DNA from: Symbiodinium microadriaticum
Lineage: Eukaryota > Sar > Dinophyceae > Suessiales > Symbiodiniaceae
Assembly (NCBI GenBank): GCA_001939145.1
Contig: LSRX01000177.1
Coordinates: forward strand, 229,839-293,838
Direction of reading: 5' to 3'
Length of the DNA: 64,000 bases
Of this stretch, positions 20,062-28,392 are shown piece by piece. Positions within the stretch are counted from its first letter, which is position 1. Each line of letters opens with the position of its first letter. The notes beneath the pieces are model-generated. The model saw nothing but the letters and a program-made list of their open reading frames with translations, was not told the origin of the DNA and searched no databases. A program made the position numbers and the translations under genes.

Positions 20062-21063
20062 TCATAGTCGAGGTCTCGCGTAATGTTGCAAAAGTTCGCG
20101 AGGCACCTCGTCCCACCAATGTGAATTGGTGAGCGCCTCATAGGCGCGCGCAGGAACGGGTAAGTGGAAAAGTCTGTAGAATACACGACTGTGTTCGAAA
20201 GTGTTGTTCAGCGCATTCACCAAATAGTCCGGTTCAACCCGATGCAAAAGTACCACCATTCCAGATAAAGTCGCAGCGTCCACGGCAGGGTGGAGCTGAA
20301 AAGTTGTTGTTGGCATCAACCCAATAAAGTAATCCAGGTATCGTCGATTCCAGATTCGACTGGAACTCAGAACAGTGTTCCACCTGGTCCACGAAAGTCT
20401 GAGGCCGATGGTGGTCAACATTGGGCCATATGATGGGTTCGAAAGTCCCTGTTGAAGTCTTATGGATAATCCAAAAGTAAAGAGCAGCAAAGCACTGCGA
20501 GGGCTAAAAGAAAAGTTGAGGACCTGGTTCGAGAGCCAGGCGCACTCGTCGCCTCGGAGCTCAAAAAGTCCTCCACGTAGCACATGCAAAAGCTTTGGCA
20601 CCAACAAAGTGCTTGGGAATGTAATCCATATCATAAAAGTTGCCATGTCGTCTCCCAAAGTGCGGGGCACTCCAGGAAGAGGGTACCTGAACAGAAAGTG
20701 GAACATCGTATGCGAAATGATCCAAAGTTCAGCTGCTGTGTATACACCAGGATGCTCTCGACCAGGGTACAAAGTAGCAGCTAAGGCTGGCATCGAGGAA
20801 AGTGGCAGCGAGCCTGGCAGCATCTGCAAAGTCTCCCAAGGTGGGATTCCCGGCCAAAGTTGGCCCGGGATCCACAACTGTTCGCACTGCCTTGTGCGAA
20901 GAAGATCTCGAAAAGTTGCCGGCTCATATTGAGCATTGTACATAGAAAAAGTGGGCTGCATGACTTGCCCCCAGAAAGTATACGGGCCATCATGCTGAAC
21001 CGGCCCAGTTTGGTCTGGTCTGGGCAAAGTCTTTGGCGCTGGCAAAGTTTTCGGAGGCATCAC
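20062..21063 (-). CDS. Extra Copia ORF, 333 codons, unknown function
   Basis: Lies between pol and the 3' LTR on the sense strand. The protein starts with a Pro/Lys repeat (PKTLPAPKTLP), then has aromatic-rich text with moderately hydrophobic stretches (FMIWITFPSTLLVPKLLHVL; SALLLFTFGLSI), but no clear signal peptide or typical transmembrane helix. No motif of envelope, capsid or enzyme families was recognised. It is in the same frame as the 124-codon ORF upstream: one TAG (21079-21081) and six sense codons separate that stop from this ATG. Its length, open over 1 kb with ordinary amino-acid composition, argues that it was recently under selection. It carries the dense ACTTT motif like the rest of the element. 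Confidence 0.6.
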   Translation of the reverse strand: MMPPKTLPAPKTLPRPDQTGPVQHDGPYTFWGQVMQPTFSMYNAQYEPATFRDLLRTRQCEQLWIPGQLWPGIPPWETLQMLPGSLPLSSMPALAATLYPGREHPGVYTAAELWIISHTMFHFLFRYPLPGVPRTLGDDMATFMIWITFPSTLLVPKLLHVLRGGLFELRGDECAWLSNQVLNFSFSPRSALLLFTFGLSIRLQQGLSNPSYGPMLTTIGLRLSWTRWNTVLSSSRIWNRRYLDYFIGLMPTTTFQLHPAVDAATLSGMVVLLHRVEPDYLVNALNNTFEHSRVFYRLFHLPVPARAYEALTNSHWWDEVPRELLQHYARPRL

Positions 21064-21078
21064 TGCAAAGTCTGGTGG

Positions 21079-21453
21079 CTAAAGCCTGCTCCGAAATCGC
21101 AAAGGCACCAAAGTGCGCCACACAGAAAGGTACTTGAGGCGGCGCAAAGTGCGCGCCTCGTCCAGGGCACACAAAGTCTCTGCCAGGTGCAAAACAAGTA
21201 GATCGTCTGCCGAGGCAAAGTCACAGACCTTTGCCAAAGCAATATCACGCAAAAGTTGCCTGACAAAGGTAAGGTTCTCCAGCTCGTTCAAAAGTAGCTC
21301 TTGCAGAAAAGTCTCCCTTTGGAAGGGATAATACCTCAGCCAGAAAGATATGCCAAAGTATGCGTCTGCCGCGGGGAGGTCAAAGTTGTTCACCAACCTT
21401 GCACAAAAGTCCAGCAACTTCCCAAAAAGTTCAGAATCCATCTGCGGTTCCAT
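21079..21453 (-). CDS. Extra Copia ORF, 124 codons, unknown function
   Basis: Begins MEPQMDSELFGKLLDFCARL and reads as a leucine-rich, probably helical protein (LLLNELENLTFVRQLLRDIA; LLVLHLAETLCALDEARTL). No known domain was recognised. It ends in TAG, after which the same frame stays open into the 333-codon ORF, so both may be one protein of about 464 residues made by amber readthrough, or one gene broken by a single nonsense change. The start lies about 460 nt past the gag-pol stop, so it needs its own mRNA, splicing or reinitiation. Confidence 0.5.
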   Translation of the reverse strand: MEPQMDSELFGKLLDFCARLVNNFDLPAADAYFGISFWLRYYPFQRETFLQELLLNELENLTFVRQLLRDIALAKVCDFASADDLLVLHLAETLCALDEARTLRRLKYLSVWRTLVPLRFRSRL

Positions 21454-21911
21454 CCATAAGGCAAAGTCGCAGTGAAACGGGGCAAAGTTTCACGCATACG
21501 GCAGCGAGTGAAAGGCGCAAAGTTTAAACGCAAAACCCACGACAAAACCGAACACCCTGAACGGAAAAGTCAAGTGAGCTTTCTTATGTACATTAAAAGA
21601 AAAGTCGTGCGTTGCACGGGAAAATCATCATCACCAGAAAAGTCACACACCTCACCGGCAAAGTTTCACGGTAAAAGTTTCTTCATTTCGGTTCGGGAAA
21701 ACTGGAAAACGGAAAACTTAAAATCGGAAAAATCTAAAGTACAGTAGAGAAAGAAAAGTTCCTACACAAGCACAAGTGACATGTCCGCACAAGCAAGCAA
21801 AAGTACATGTCCGCAACAACGTGATTCTCTCAACTCTCAAAGTCTCTTCTTTCTCGTCTGGGTTCTTCTGGGAAAGATGATGAGTGGCAAAGTCCAACCC
21901 ACGATGGGTGG
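21454..21911 (-). other. Copia spacer between pol and the extra ORFs
   Basis: About 460 bp without a sense-strand ORF of note. The plus strand is A-rich and full of AAAGT/AAAAGT. It could hold a splice acceptor or internal promoter for the downstream ORFs; none is obvious. Confidence 0.4.
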
Positions 21912-24900
21912 CTAAACCACAAACCCAAAAGTAGGAAGGTGGCGGTGCAAAGTATCCTTTGCAATGTACTTCGTGAGAATATCAGCTGGGTTCAAAGTAC
22001 CAAGCACCTTCCGAATCCGAACCATGCCTGAAGCAACAAGTTCCTGAACGTAAAGGTACCGAAGCTCAACATGCTTCGTTTTACGGCTAGCACCGAAACG
22101 TGAAGCAATACTCTTCCCAACGTTGCTATCCGTAAAAACACAAAGGTTAGCTTTCTGAAAAAGCTTGGATTCCTCAACAAGAGATCTCACGAAAAGTGCG
22201 TCTGCGGTCCCAGACCCAATCGCATAAAGTTCGGCCTCTCCACTCGAGAGGGCCACAGTGGCCTGAGTCCTGCTGTGCGAAAGTATATTCGCACCGAGCA
22301 CGAACAAAGAAACTCCTGAAGTGGAGCGACGGGTATCGTGACATCCTGCCCAGTCGCTATCAACATAAATGTTAATGTCTATTGCTTTGTGTTGTGGTGA
22401 AAGAGAAAGTGTTGGCTGAAGCTTCTGTTCAAAGTTCTTGGTTCCTGCGAGGTACTTCAGCAAGTGCTTCACTTTAGCTTCATGCTCCGAAGTTGGAGCG
22501 GAAAGTCCTCTGCTTAGCTCCTTCACGGCGTACATGATGTCTGGGCGCACGCTCGAAAGCCACAAAAGTTGGCCAACGGCGCGCCTGTAGCGCTTATGGT
22601 CCTCAGGTTCCAAAGGCTCGACATCAAAGTTCTTCCTTAAAGCGTCCGATCCTGGAGCAAGCGCGTGGCGGCACTGGGTCAAACCGTAAAGTTCTAGCAT
22701 AGCATCAGTGTAGGATGGGCTCATGCCTACAGAGATGAAAGTTGAGGTTCTCTTCAGGTTCCGGCCTAAAAACGTCGCGCTGTTGCCTTCATCTAAAGTA
22801 CCAGTCACCTTAAGCAACAGGTCCTTTTGAAGATCGGCAATCAAAGTGGAAACGTCAGCACATGAACCAAAGAACATCAAATCGTCAACATAGGCTAGAA
22901 CATAAAGCTTCTTGCTTTCGTGAACGTACAAGTTGGGGTCTGACTTCATGCGCCTAAAGTTGTTCTTCTCCATGACAGAAGCAAAGTGCTGCTGCCAAAG
23001 TTTGGGGCTGTGTTTCAAACCGTAGAGGGCTTTCCGAAGCTTCCACAAAGTGCGTCCTTCTGGGTAGAACTCAAGAGGCGGAATGACATAAAAGTCTTCA
23101 TTCACTAGAGCATGAAGGAAAGCTGTGGATATGTCTCCTATCGAAATGTGCCATCCCTTGGCCACGGCCAAAGTCAGCAACAAACGAAGTGTGGTGAGGG
23201 AAGGTGTAGAGGCGAAAGTCTCATCCTTATCCTCCACCTGCTGCGTGTAACCACGAGCGACAATGCGACAACGCACAGTGCCGTCGGGCTTACGAAGTTT
23301 CACCCACTTCGTGGAGATAGCAGACTCCAAAGCTTCACGCGGGACTTTGTCAATGTCAACTTCGTCAAAGACACCAAAGTCACGCATCGACTTCATCTCC
23401 TTTGTCATACCTGCAGCCTCTTCCTCATGCGGAAATTCGGTGTTGTACCAAATGTGCGGATTCTCAAGTGTCTTCATCAGCAAAAGTTCTTTCTCATCTT
23501 GATTAACCGCAACTGGCACTTCCAAGTCCTGCTTCGTGGTCACAGCAGAAATTCGAAAGTCACACACGCGAAACCGCTTGGGAGTTCTGGCAAAAGTCAC
23601 GCTTGCCATTCTCTGCACCTTCGAGGTACCAACAGGCAAAGTTTCAGAAGACCTCTTGGTCGGCGAAGCAGACGCCTCCTCAAGTCGAGGCCTGTTAGCC
23701 AAAGGTTCAGGCAAAGCTGCTTCACTGCTCGACCGTGTTTGGCCTTGTACCTGTTGATCCAAAGTGACCGACGGCGGTTCAAAGTTGTCACCTTCACTCA
23801 TGGACTCCCAGTCCGAAAGGTTGTCTCTCGGAGGGATTGCTTCAGCTGCCGCGTCGTCAAAGTCGTCTCCAAGAAGTTGCTCGACTTCCTGCAGGTCACT
23901 AGGTGCAAGTGGCTCACTTGCTTGCTGCTGCTGCTGCTCCTCACCAAAGTTCGAAGGGTCAAGTGCAGTCGCCTCCTCGGACCGCTTGGCTGGAAAGACA
24001 AAAGTGTCCGTTTCAGCCTTCGAACCTGTGGGGTCCCAGGGGCGCGCAGAGATCGACTGCAAAAGTGCGACATCCGCTTGCCGGGAGGGCGGGTGGCGTT
24101 TGACACTGCGCGTCTTAAAGACACCGCTGGCGTCAGCAACAAAGTGCTGATCTGACTCCGTGTCCTTGCCAAGCCAAATGCCCGGAACAAAAGCAGCACG
24201 TCCCTTCAAAGTGTGAGGCTTGCGGAAAAGCACAGTTTCCCCAAAGCGGCAAAGAAAGCCAGCGTACTTCTTGCGCCAGCGCCGCTCAAAAGCGGTAGTG
24301 CCTTCCGCGTTGCAAAGGTAGCGGTTTACAAGCCACTGCGCATGACGCACCAACCAAGTGAAAAGTGCAGAGTGCACCGAAAGGTCAACGTCGTAGCGCT
24401 CAAGGATCTCAAGCCGCAAAGCCTTGATCTGTCCATACAAAGTGGCTTGCATGTTGCCAACAGTGCCCTGTGCTTGCTTCCAGCCCACAGGAGTGGAACG
24501 GAAAGAAAGTCCGCCGACTTCACCGGTAACCGAAGTTGCAATAGCGCGGAGGGCGGGCTCGGGATCGCATTGCAACACGCCAAAAGTTCGACCGGTTTCA
24601 AGCACAAAGCGTCGCAACTCCGCTTGGCTGTAAGGTGTGCGAGCCTTGGTAGGAATCACAACTGAAAGTGCCATGTTGGTCAAAACATCGACAACGTTTA
24701 AAATTGTGATCTGCTCACCACCAGGCTTATCGCCAAGAAAGCTAAAGTCCATCTGCAGCACAGGCTGCTTCAGGGAAAGTCTGCGGCTCTTGGCTTGCTT
24801 GCTCTTGGAGCGCACACACACCTCACACCACGGCTTAAAAGGCAAGTGAGTCAACTCATGCTCAAGCCGCTCCGTCAAAGTTGGCTCGCCGGGCTGCTTA

Positions 24901-27900
24901 AGTCCCTTAGGGCGACGCGCAACATACTCTGGAGCTTCTGGCTCAACGTCAACAAGTTGCAAGTCTGCCTTCTCAAAGCAAGTTGCTCCAACAAAAGGTT
25001 CGCTGACCAAAGTTGCGCCTGACTTGCGCCACACATCTGCGTGCCAAAATGGCGCTGCATCACTATCTGGGCGCACAACCAAAGTCATGCGACCGTTACC
25101 GAGCTGGTCTTCAAAGTGAGCATCTTCCGGCACAAAAAGTGTGTTTCGCGACTCGTAGTGAACACGCACCCAACACGACGGAAAGTCAAGCCACAAGTCG
25201 TGCGTGTACGGTTGTGCTGTTGCCGGGTCCTTCTCTGAAAGTTGCTCGAGCAAAGCCTTCTTAAAGTCTTCCAGCGTTCCTGAGGAGGTCTGCTGCAAGC
25301 GCAGACGAAAAGTGTCCTCGGTGCTTTGCTCCTTGAGGCCTTTCTGGGGCTGCTTGAAAAGTGGTTGTGGGGCCTCAACAGAAAGTTCTTGTTCCTGTTC
25401 CAAAGGTTGTGGTTGTGGCTTGGGCTTCAAAGGTGTGGGTTCAGGTAAAGTGGTTTGCTTGCCAACCAGCTTACGGCCGGTGGGTTTGGAGGAAAGTTTA
25501 AAAACAGTTCTACCAACAAAGCGCTCTGGAGCTGGACCCTTTGGGTTCTCAGATTTACGCCAGTTGTCCGTCAAAGTTTCTTTTCTGCCATCTGCGTACT
25601 CAAAGTAGGTCACGCGTTCATCAGAAAGGTCCTTCAAGTCTACGGGTCTATCCTTAGTCCCTTCGGGAGAAAAGAAAGTAGCTCTGACTCTTTTGTGTAT
25701 GCGGGTCAAAGTATTCCCCGAGAGCTCCCACTTGTCAATGTGATACTGTACAACAGGTTTGAAGGTTGGGGTGAAAGTTGGGGCCACTAAGGTACCTTGG
25801 GCACTCATGCCATGAAAAGTGTTGCACACTACCTCAAACTCATCCTTGTTGAAAGGTGCCAAAGTGGGCCTCAAGAACAGAAGTGAACCATGCCTAATGA
25901 TGGGCACCTTGTGTCCATCTGGAGTTGAAAGTGTGTTCTGGTTCCTAGAAGAAAGGTTCACATCAAATCCGGACCTCAAAAGTCTACCAACAGATACCAC
26001 ACAATAGGGGACATCACACACGTAAAAGTGAAGAAAGCACGATTGTCCCTCAAAGTCAACCTTCACAAGTCGCCTTCCGAAGATCGTCAAAGGTTGACCC
26101 GAAATGCTCCTCAAAGGTGGAGCCTTACCGGTGAGTGGCAAAAGTGGCCACTCCGAAGCAAAGTCCTTTGGACAACAATGTGTGGCAGCTCCTGAATCAA
26201 ACAGTATCCAGGGGTCCGAATCTTCCAAAGTAGAAGCCATCAAGTGCTCCTCCAAAGCATCGTCCTTGAAAGTCGTATTCAAATTCTTAAGACCAAGATC
26301 CCCAACACTGAAAAGTCGTTGGTTCTCCTCCGTGCGACCATTCAAGGAGAAAGTCTCCAGCGGGGCCATCAAGGCCGGAGGTACAAAGTCTGAAGACTCT
26401 CCGAAACCACCAAAGTTGAAGTCTACAACTCCATTCGTCATCCCATCAACTCTGAAAGTGTTACCCAAACCAAAGTTGCCAAGCACAACAGCCGACATGA
26501 GCAAAGTGCTCGGGCTGACGCTCGCCTTAGCCTTGGGTTTGGCCCTGGGGGCCGAAAGTCCTGGTGGTCCTTCCAAAGTAACAGCTGACACGGGCAAAGT
26601 TGCCGCGCCACTGGAAGAAGAAGCCTCCTCCTTAGGCTTCAAAGTTTCGGCCTTCGCCGAAGGGGCGGCCTCTGCAGGCCAAGGTTCTGAAGCAAAGTCC
26701 GAAGACCAACCCCAAGGATCCCAGGAATCCCAAGACTCCCAAGACCAAAGTGAATCATCCCAAGTCTGATCCCAACTGTTGTCGTAAAGTTCGCTCACGG
26801 CGTTGATCGCCCAGTCGGTCCAATCGGACCAGTCCTCAGACTCACCAAAGTAAGTCCAATCGCCTTGGTCATCATTCCAAAGTTGATCATCACCATCAAC
26901 AGCTGAAACCCGATAAGTAGGGCAGTTGCTTGCAAAGTGTCCTGTCTTGCCACAAGACCAACACACCGAAGTGGATGACAAAGTGGGCTTTCCTTTTCCT
27001 TTTCCTTTTCCTCCTTTTCCTTTTCCTTTCATGAAATTCCAATGCTGATTGTTTCCTTTTCCTTGCGACTTCGAAAAGTCCTTTCCTTTTCCTTTTCCTT
27101 TTCCTTTTCCTTTTCCTTTTCCTTTTCCTTTTCCTTTCCCTTTTCCTTTTCCTTTTCCTTTCTTTCCTTTTCCTTTTCCTTTCCACAAAGCTGCCGCTAG
27201 GGCACCAATGTCCATTGGAGCCGAGGCTCCTCCTTGAAAAGTTGCGTTCGCCGAAGTTTGCGCAACAGGGTTCATCAAAAGTCTAGACCTGTGGTACTCG
27301 AGGATAACTTCACGTACTTGTGCATAGGTCTGCAAAGTCCTAGCATTCAACCGCAAATGTTGTTGCAGGGCTCCCGTTGTCTTGTTCAGCAAAGTTGCAA
27401 CAAGTACACCATCAGGTAAAGGTACACCCGACTGTCTCTCGTACCTAGTCTTGATTGTCTCCCAAACGTTAAAGTCCTGTTCAAAGGTGGCTGGGTTGAA
27501 CTTAAAGTCCAGAAGCTGCGTCAAAAGTGACGTGCTCCTCGTGGCTCCTGGCAGCGAGAACTTCTTGTAAAGTCTCCTCCAGGTCTCAAAGCCATTGCTG
27601 TCTTCGTTTTGCCGAACAATAAGTTTAGCCGAATCCTTCACAAGTTGAGAAAGTAGATAATGTAGCTTTCGGGAGAAAAGTACTCGGGCGGCGGTTGCAT
27701 CAGCATCGACATCACCTGTGTCCAAAGTCACAGCCAAATGTTCATCCAAAAATTCATCATTCCTAATTTCGGCTGCATCTAGCAAAGCCACCGCACCTGT
27801 CTCGAACATCGAAATGTACGCTTTAAAGTTCCACGACCATTCTTCCCAGTCGGCAGGATTGCCGCTGAAAGTGTCGGGCAAGGGAAGCCTAAGCTTACCT

Positions 27901-27929
27901 GTAAAGTCTCCTTCGCCTCCTAGGGCCAT
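21912..27929 (-). CDS. gag-pol: Copia Gag-Pol polyprotein
   Basis: One uninterrupted 2005-codon frame; the ATG lies 44 nt inside the 5' LTR edge. Gag: residues 1-240 resemble Copia capsid (SWNFKAYI; YHRSRLLMN); a Gly-Lys array near 249-313; a CCHC knuckle CWSCGKTGHFASNC near 321-335. Protease: LFDSGAATHCC near 573, with the DSGA-type site. A Pro/Gln-rich linker lies near 830-900. Integrase: His/Cys zinc site HELTHLPFKPWCEVC near 1025-1040, first Asp in LQMDFSF near 1061, second Asp in LQCDPEP near 1119; the expected Glu is Gly (QAQGTVGNM near 1156). RT: YVDDLMFFG near 1680 carries the catalytic pair. RNase H: YVDSDWAG near 1857, SSGEAELYA, FTDSNVGK, and ILTKYI near 1983. It encodes particle formation, maturation, reverse transcription and integration. 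No frameshift separates gag and pol, as is usual in Copia. Confidence 0.95.
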   Translation of the reverse strand: MALGGEGDFTGKLRLPLPDTFSGNPADWEEWSWNFKAYISMFETGAVALLDAAEIRNDEFLDEHLAVTLDTGDVDADATAARVLFSRKLHYLLSQLVKDSAKLIVRQNEDSNGFETWRRLYKKFSLPGATRSTSLLTQLLDFKFNPATFEQDFNVWETIKTRYERQSGVPLPDGVLVATLLNKTTGALQQHLRLNARTLQTYAQVREVILEYHRSRLLMNPVAQTSANATFQGGASAPMDIGALAAALWKGKGKGKKGKGKGKGKGKGKGKGKGKGKGKGKGKDFSKSQGKGNNQHWNFMKGKGKGGKGKGKGKPTLSSTSVCWSCGKTGHFASNCPTYRVSAVDGDDQLWNDDQGDWTYFGESEDWSDWTDWAINAVSELYDNSWDQTWDDSLWSWESWDSWDPWGWSSDFASEPWPAEAAPSAKAETLKPKEEASSSSGAATLPVSAVTLEGPPGLSAPRAKPKAKASVSPSTLLMSAVVLGNFGLGNTFRVDGMTNGVVDFNFGGFGESSDFVPPALMAPLETFSLNGRTEENQRLFSVGDLGLKNLNTTFKDDALEEHLMASTLEDSDPWILFDSGAATHCCPKDFASEWPLLPLTGKAPPLRSISGQPLTIFGRRLVKVDFEGQSCFLHFYVCDVPYCVVSVGRLLRSGFDVNLSSRNQNTLSTPDGHKVPIIRHGSLLFLRPTLAPFNKDEFEVVCNTFHGMSAQGTLVAPTFTPTFKPVVQYHIDKWELSGNTLTRIHKRVRATFFSPEGTKDRPVDLKDLSDERVTYFEYADGRKETLTDNWRKSENPKGPAPERFVGRTVFKLSSKPTGRKLVGKQTTLPEPTPLKPKPQPQPLEQEQELSVEAPQPLFKQPQKGLKEQSTEDTFRLRLQQTSSGTLEDFKKALLEQLSEKDPATAQPYTHDLWLDFPSCWVRVHYESRNTLFVPEDAHFEDQLGNGRMTLVVRPDSDAAPFWHADVWRKSGATLVSEPFVGATCFEKADLQLVDVEPEAPEYVARRPKGLKQPGEPTLTERLEHELTHLPFKPWCEVCVRSKSKQAKSRRLSLKQPVLQMDFSFLGDKPGGEQITILNVVDVLTNMALSVVIPTKARTPYSQAELRRFVLETGRTFGVLQCDPEPALRAIATSVTGEVGGLSFRSTPVGWKQAQGTVGNMQATLYGQIKALRLEILERYDVDLSVHSALFTWLVRHAQWLVNRYLCNAEGTTAFERRWRKKYAGFLCRFGETVLFRKPHTLKGRAAFVPGIWLGKDTESDQHFVADASGVFKTRSVKRHPPSRQADVALLQSISARPWDPTGSKAETDTFVFPAKRSEEATALDPSNFGEEQQQQQASEPLAPSDLQEVEQLLGDDFDDAAAEAIPPRDNLSDWESMSEGDNFEPPSVTLDQQVQGQTRSSSEAALPEPLANRPRLEEASASPTKRSSETLPVGTSKVQRMASVTFARTPKRFRVCDFRISAVTTKQDLEVPVAVNQDEKELLLMKTLENPHIWYNTEFPHEEEAAGMTKEMKSMRDFGVFDEVDIDKVPREALESAISTKWVKLRKPDGTVRCRIVARGYTQQVEDKDETFASTPSLTTLRLLLTLAVAKGWHISIGDISTAFLHALVNEDFYVIPPLEFYPEGRTLWKLRKALYGLKHSPKLWQQHFASVMEKNNFRRMKSDPNLYVHESKKLYVLAYVDDLMFFGSCADVSTLIADLQKDLLLKVTGTLDEGNSATFLGRNLKRTSTFISVGMSPSYTDAMLELYGLTQCRHALAPGSDALRKNFDVEPLEPEDHKRYRRAVGQLLWLSSVRPDIMYAVKELSRGLSAPTSEHEAKVKHLLKYLAGTKNFEQKLQPTLSLSPQHKAIDINIYVDSDWAGCHDTRRSTSGVSLFVLGANILSHSRTQATVALSSGEAELYAIGSGTADALFVRSLVEESKLFQKANLCVFTDSNVGKSIASRFGASRKTKHVELRYLYVQELVASGMVRIRKVLGTLNPADILTKYIAKDTLHRHLPTFGFVV
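26985..27183 (-). repeat. Hexanucleotide array encoding the Gag Gly-Lys tract
   Basis: The plus strand reads repeated CCTTTT (sense GGAAAA), interrupted by a unique stretch around 27028-27078. It encodes alternating Gly-Lys, about 50 residues in all. The basic tract likely binds nucleic acid next to the zinc knuckle. Such arrays change length by slippage. Confidence 0.9.
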
Positions 27930-27960
27930 GTCTTCTCACCAAAGTTCCTTGGAGCTTTCA

Positions 27961-27972
27961 GCTCCGCTACCA
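27961..27972 (-). other. Primer-binding site
   Basis: Directly inside the 5' LTR the sense strand reads TGGTAGCGGAGC, close to the usual Copia site TGGTATCAGAGC, which pairs with the 3' end of an initiator-Met type tRNA. This fixes the element orientation. Confidence 0.75.
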
Positions 27973-28157
27973 TGCGAAAGTACACTGGTACAGACAGAGC
28001 ACCAAACTACCCTAAAGTAGATCAATGCACTCGCTCACTCGACCTCAAGCAAAGTAAGCCCTGAAGTTCAGAGGCGCCTTTCACTGCTCAGGGCAAAGTC
28101 GTCTTGAGCCACCAAAGTGGCAGGTCAGAGGGGAGAATAAGACGTGTTAATTTCACA
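27973..28157 (-). repeat. 5' LTR of the Copia element
   Basis: 185 bp, identical by eye to 19609-19793. It should carry the promoter and the transcription start. No TATA box stands out. Confidence 0.95.
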
Positions 28158-28392
28158 CACACACACACATACATACATACATACATACATACATGCATGC
28201 ATGCATGCATGCATACATACATACATACATACATACATACACACATACATACACACATGCACACATACATACATACATACATACATACATACATCCATGC
28301 ATGCATGCATGCATGCATGCATGCATGCATGCATACATACATACATACATACATACATACTTACATACATACACACACACACACACAGAGAC
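28158..28392. repeat. CA/CATA/CATG microsatellite, right half
   Basis: Continuation of the microsatellite at 18961-19608, split by the Copia element. ORFs on both strands are artefacts. Confidence 0.9.

Larger units (their letters stand above)
19609..28157 (-). mobile_element. Complete Copia (Ty1) LTR retrotransposon with extra 3' ORFs
   Basis: 8549 bp on the minus strand: 5' LTR (27973-28157), primer-binding site, 2005-codon gag-pol, about 2.1 kb with two further ORFs, purine-rich tract, 3' LTR (19609-19793). The LTRs look identical over 185 bp and have TG...CA ends, so insertion was recent. CACAC flanks both sides, consistent with a 5-bp target duplication, but the target is a CA/CATA microsatellite so this is ambiguous. 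Domain order protease-integrase-RT-RNase H defines Copia. The plus strand carries AAAGT about every 35-75 bp over the whole element and much less outside it. No telomere-like repeat or hairpin element lies inside, which agrees with youth. Confidence 0.95.

Noticed and set aside
23112..24155. 347-codon plus-strand ORF and others antisense to gag-pol
   Set aside because: They lie opposite the strongly supported Copia frame and have no domain of their own; the AAAGT-rich strand has few stops in some frames.
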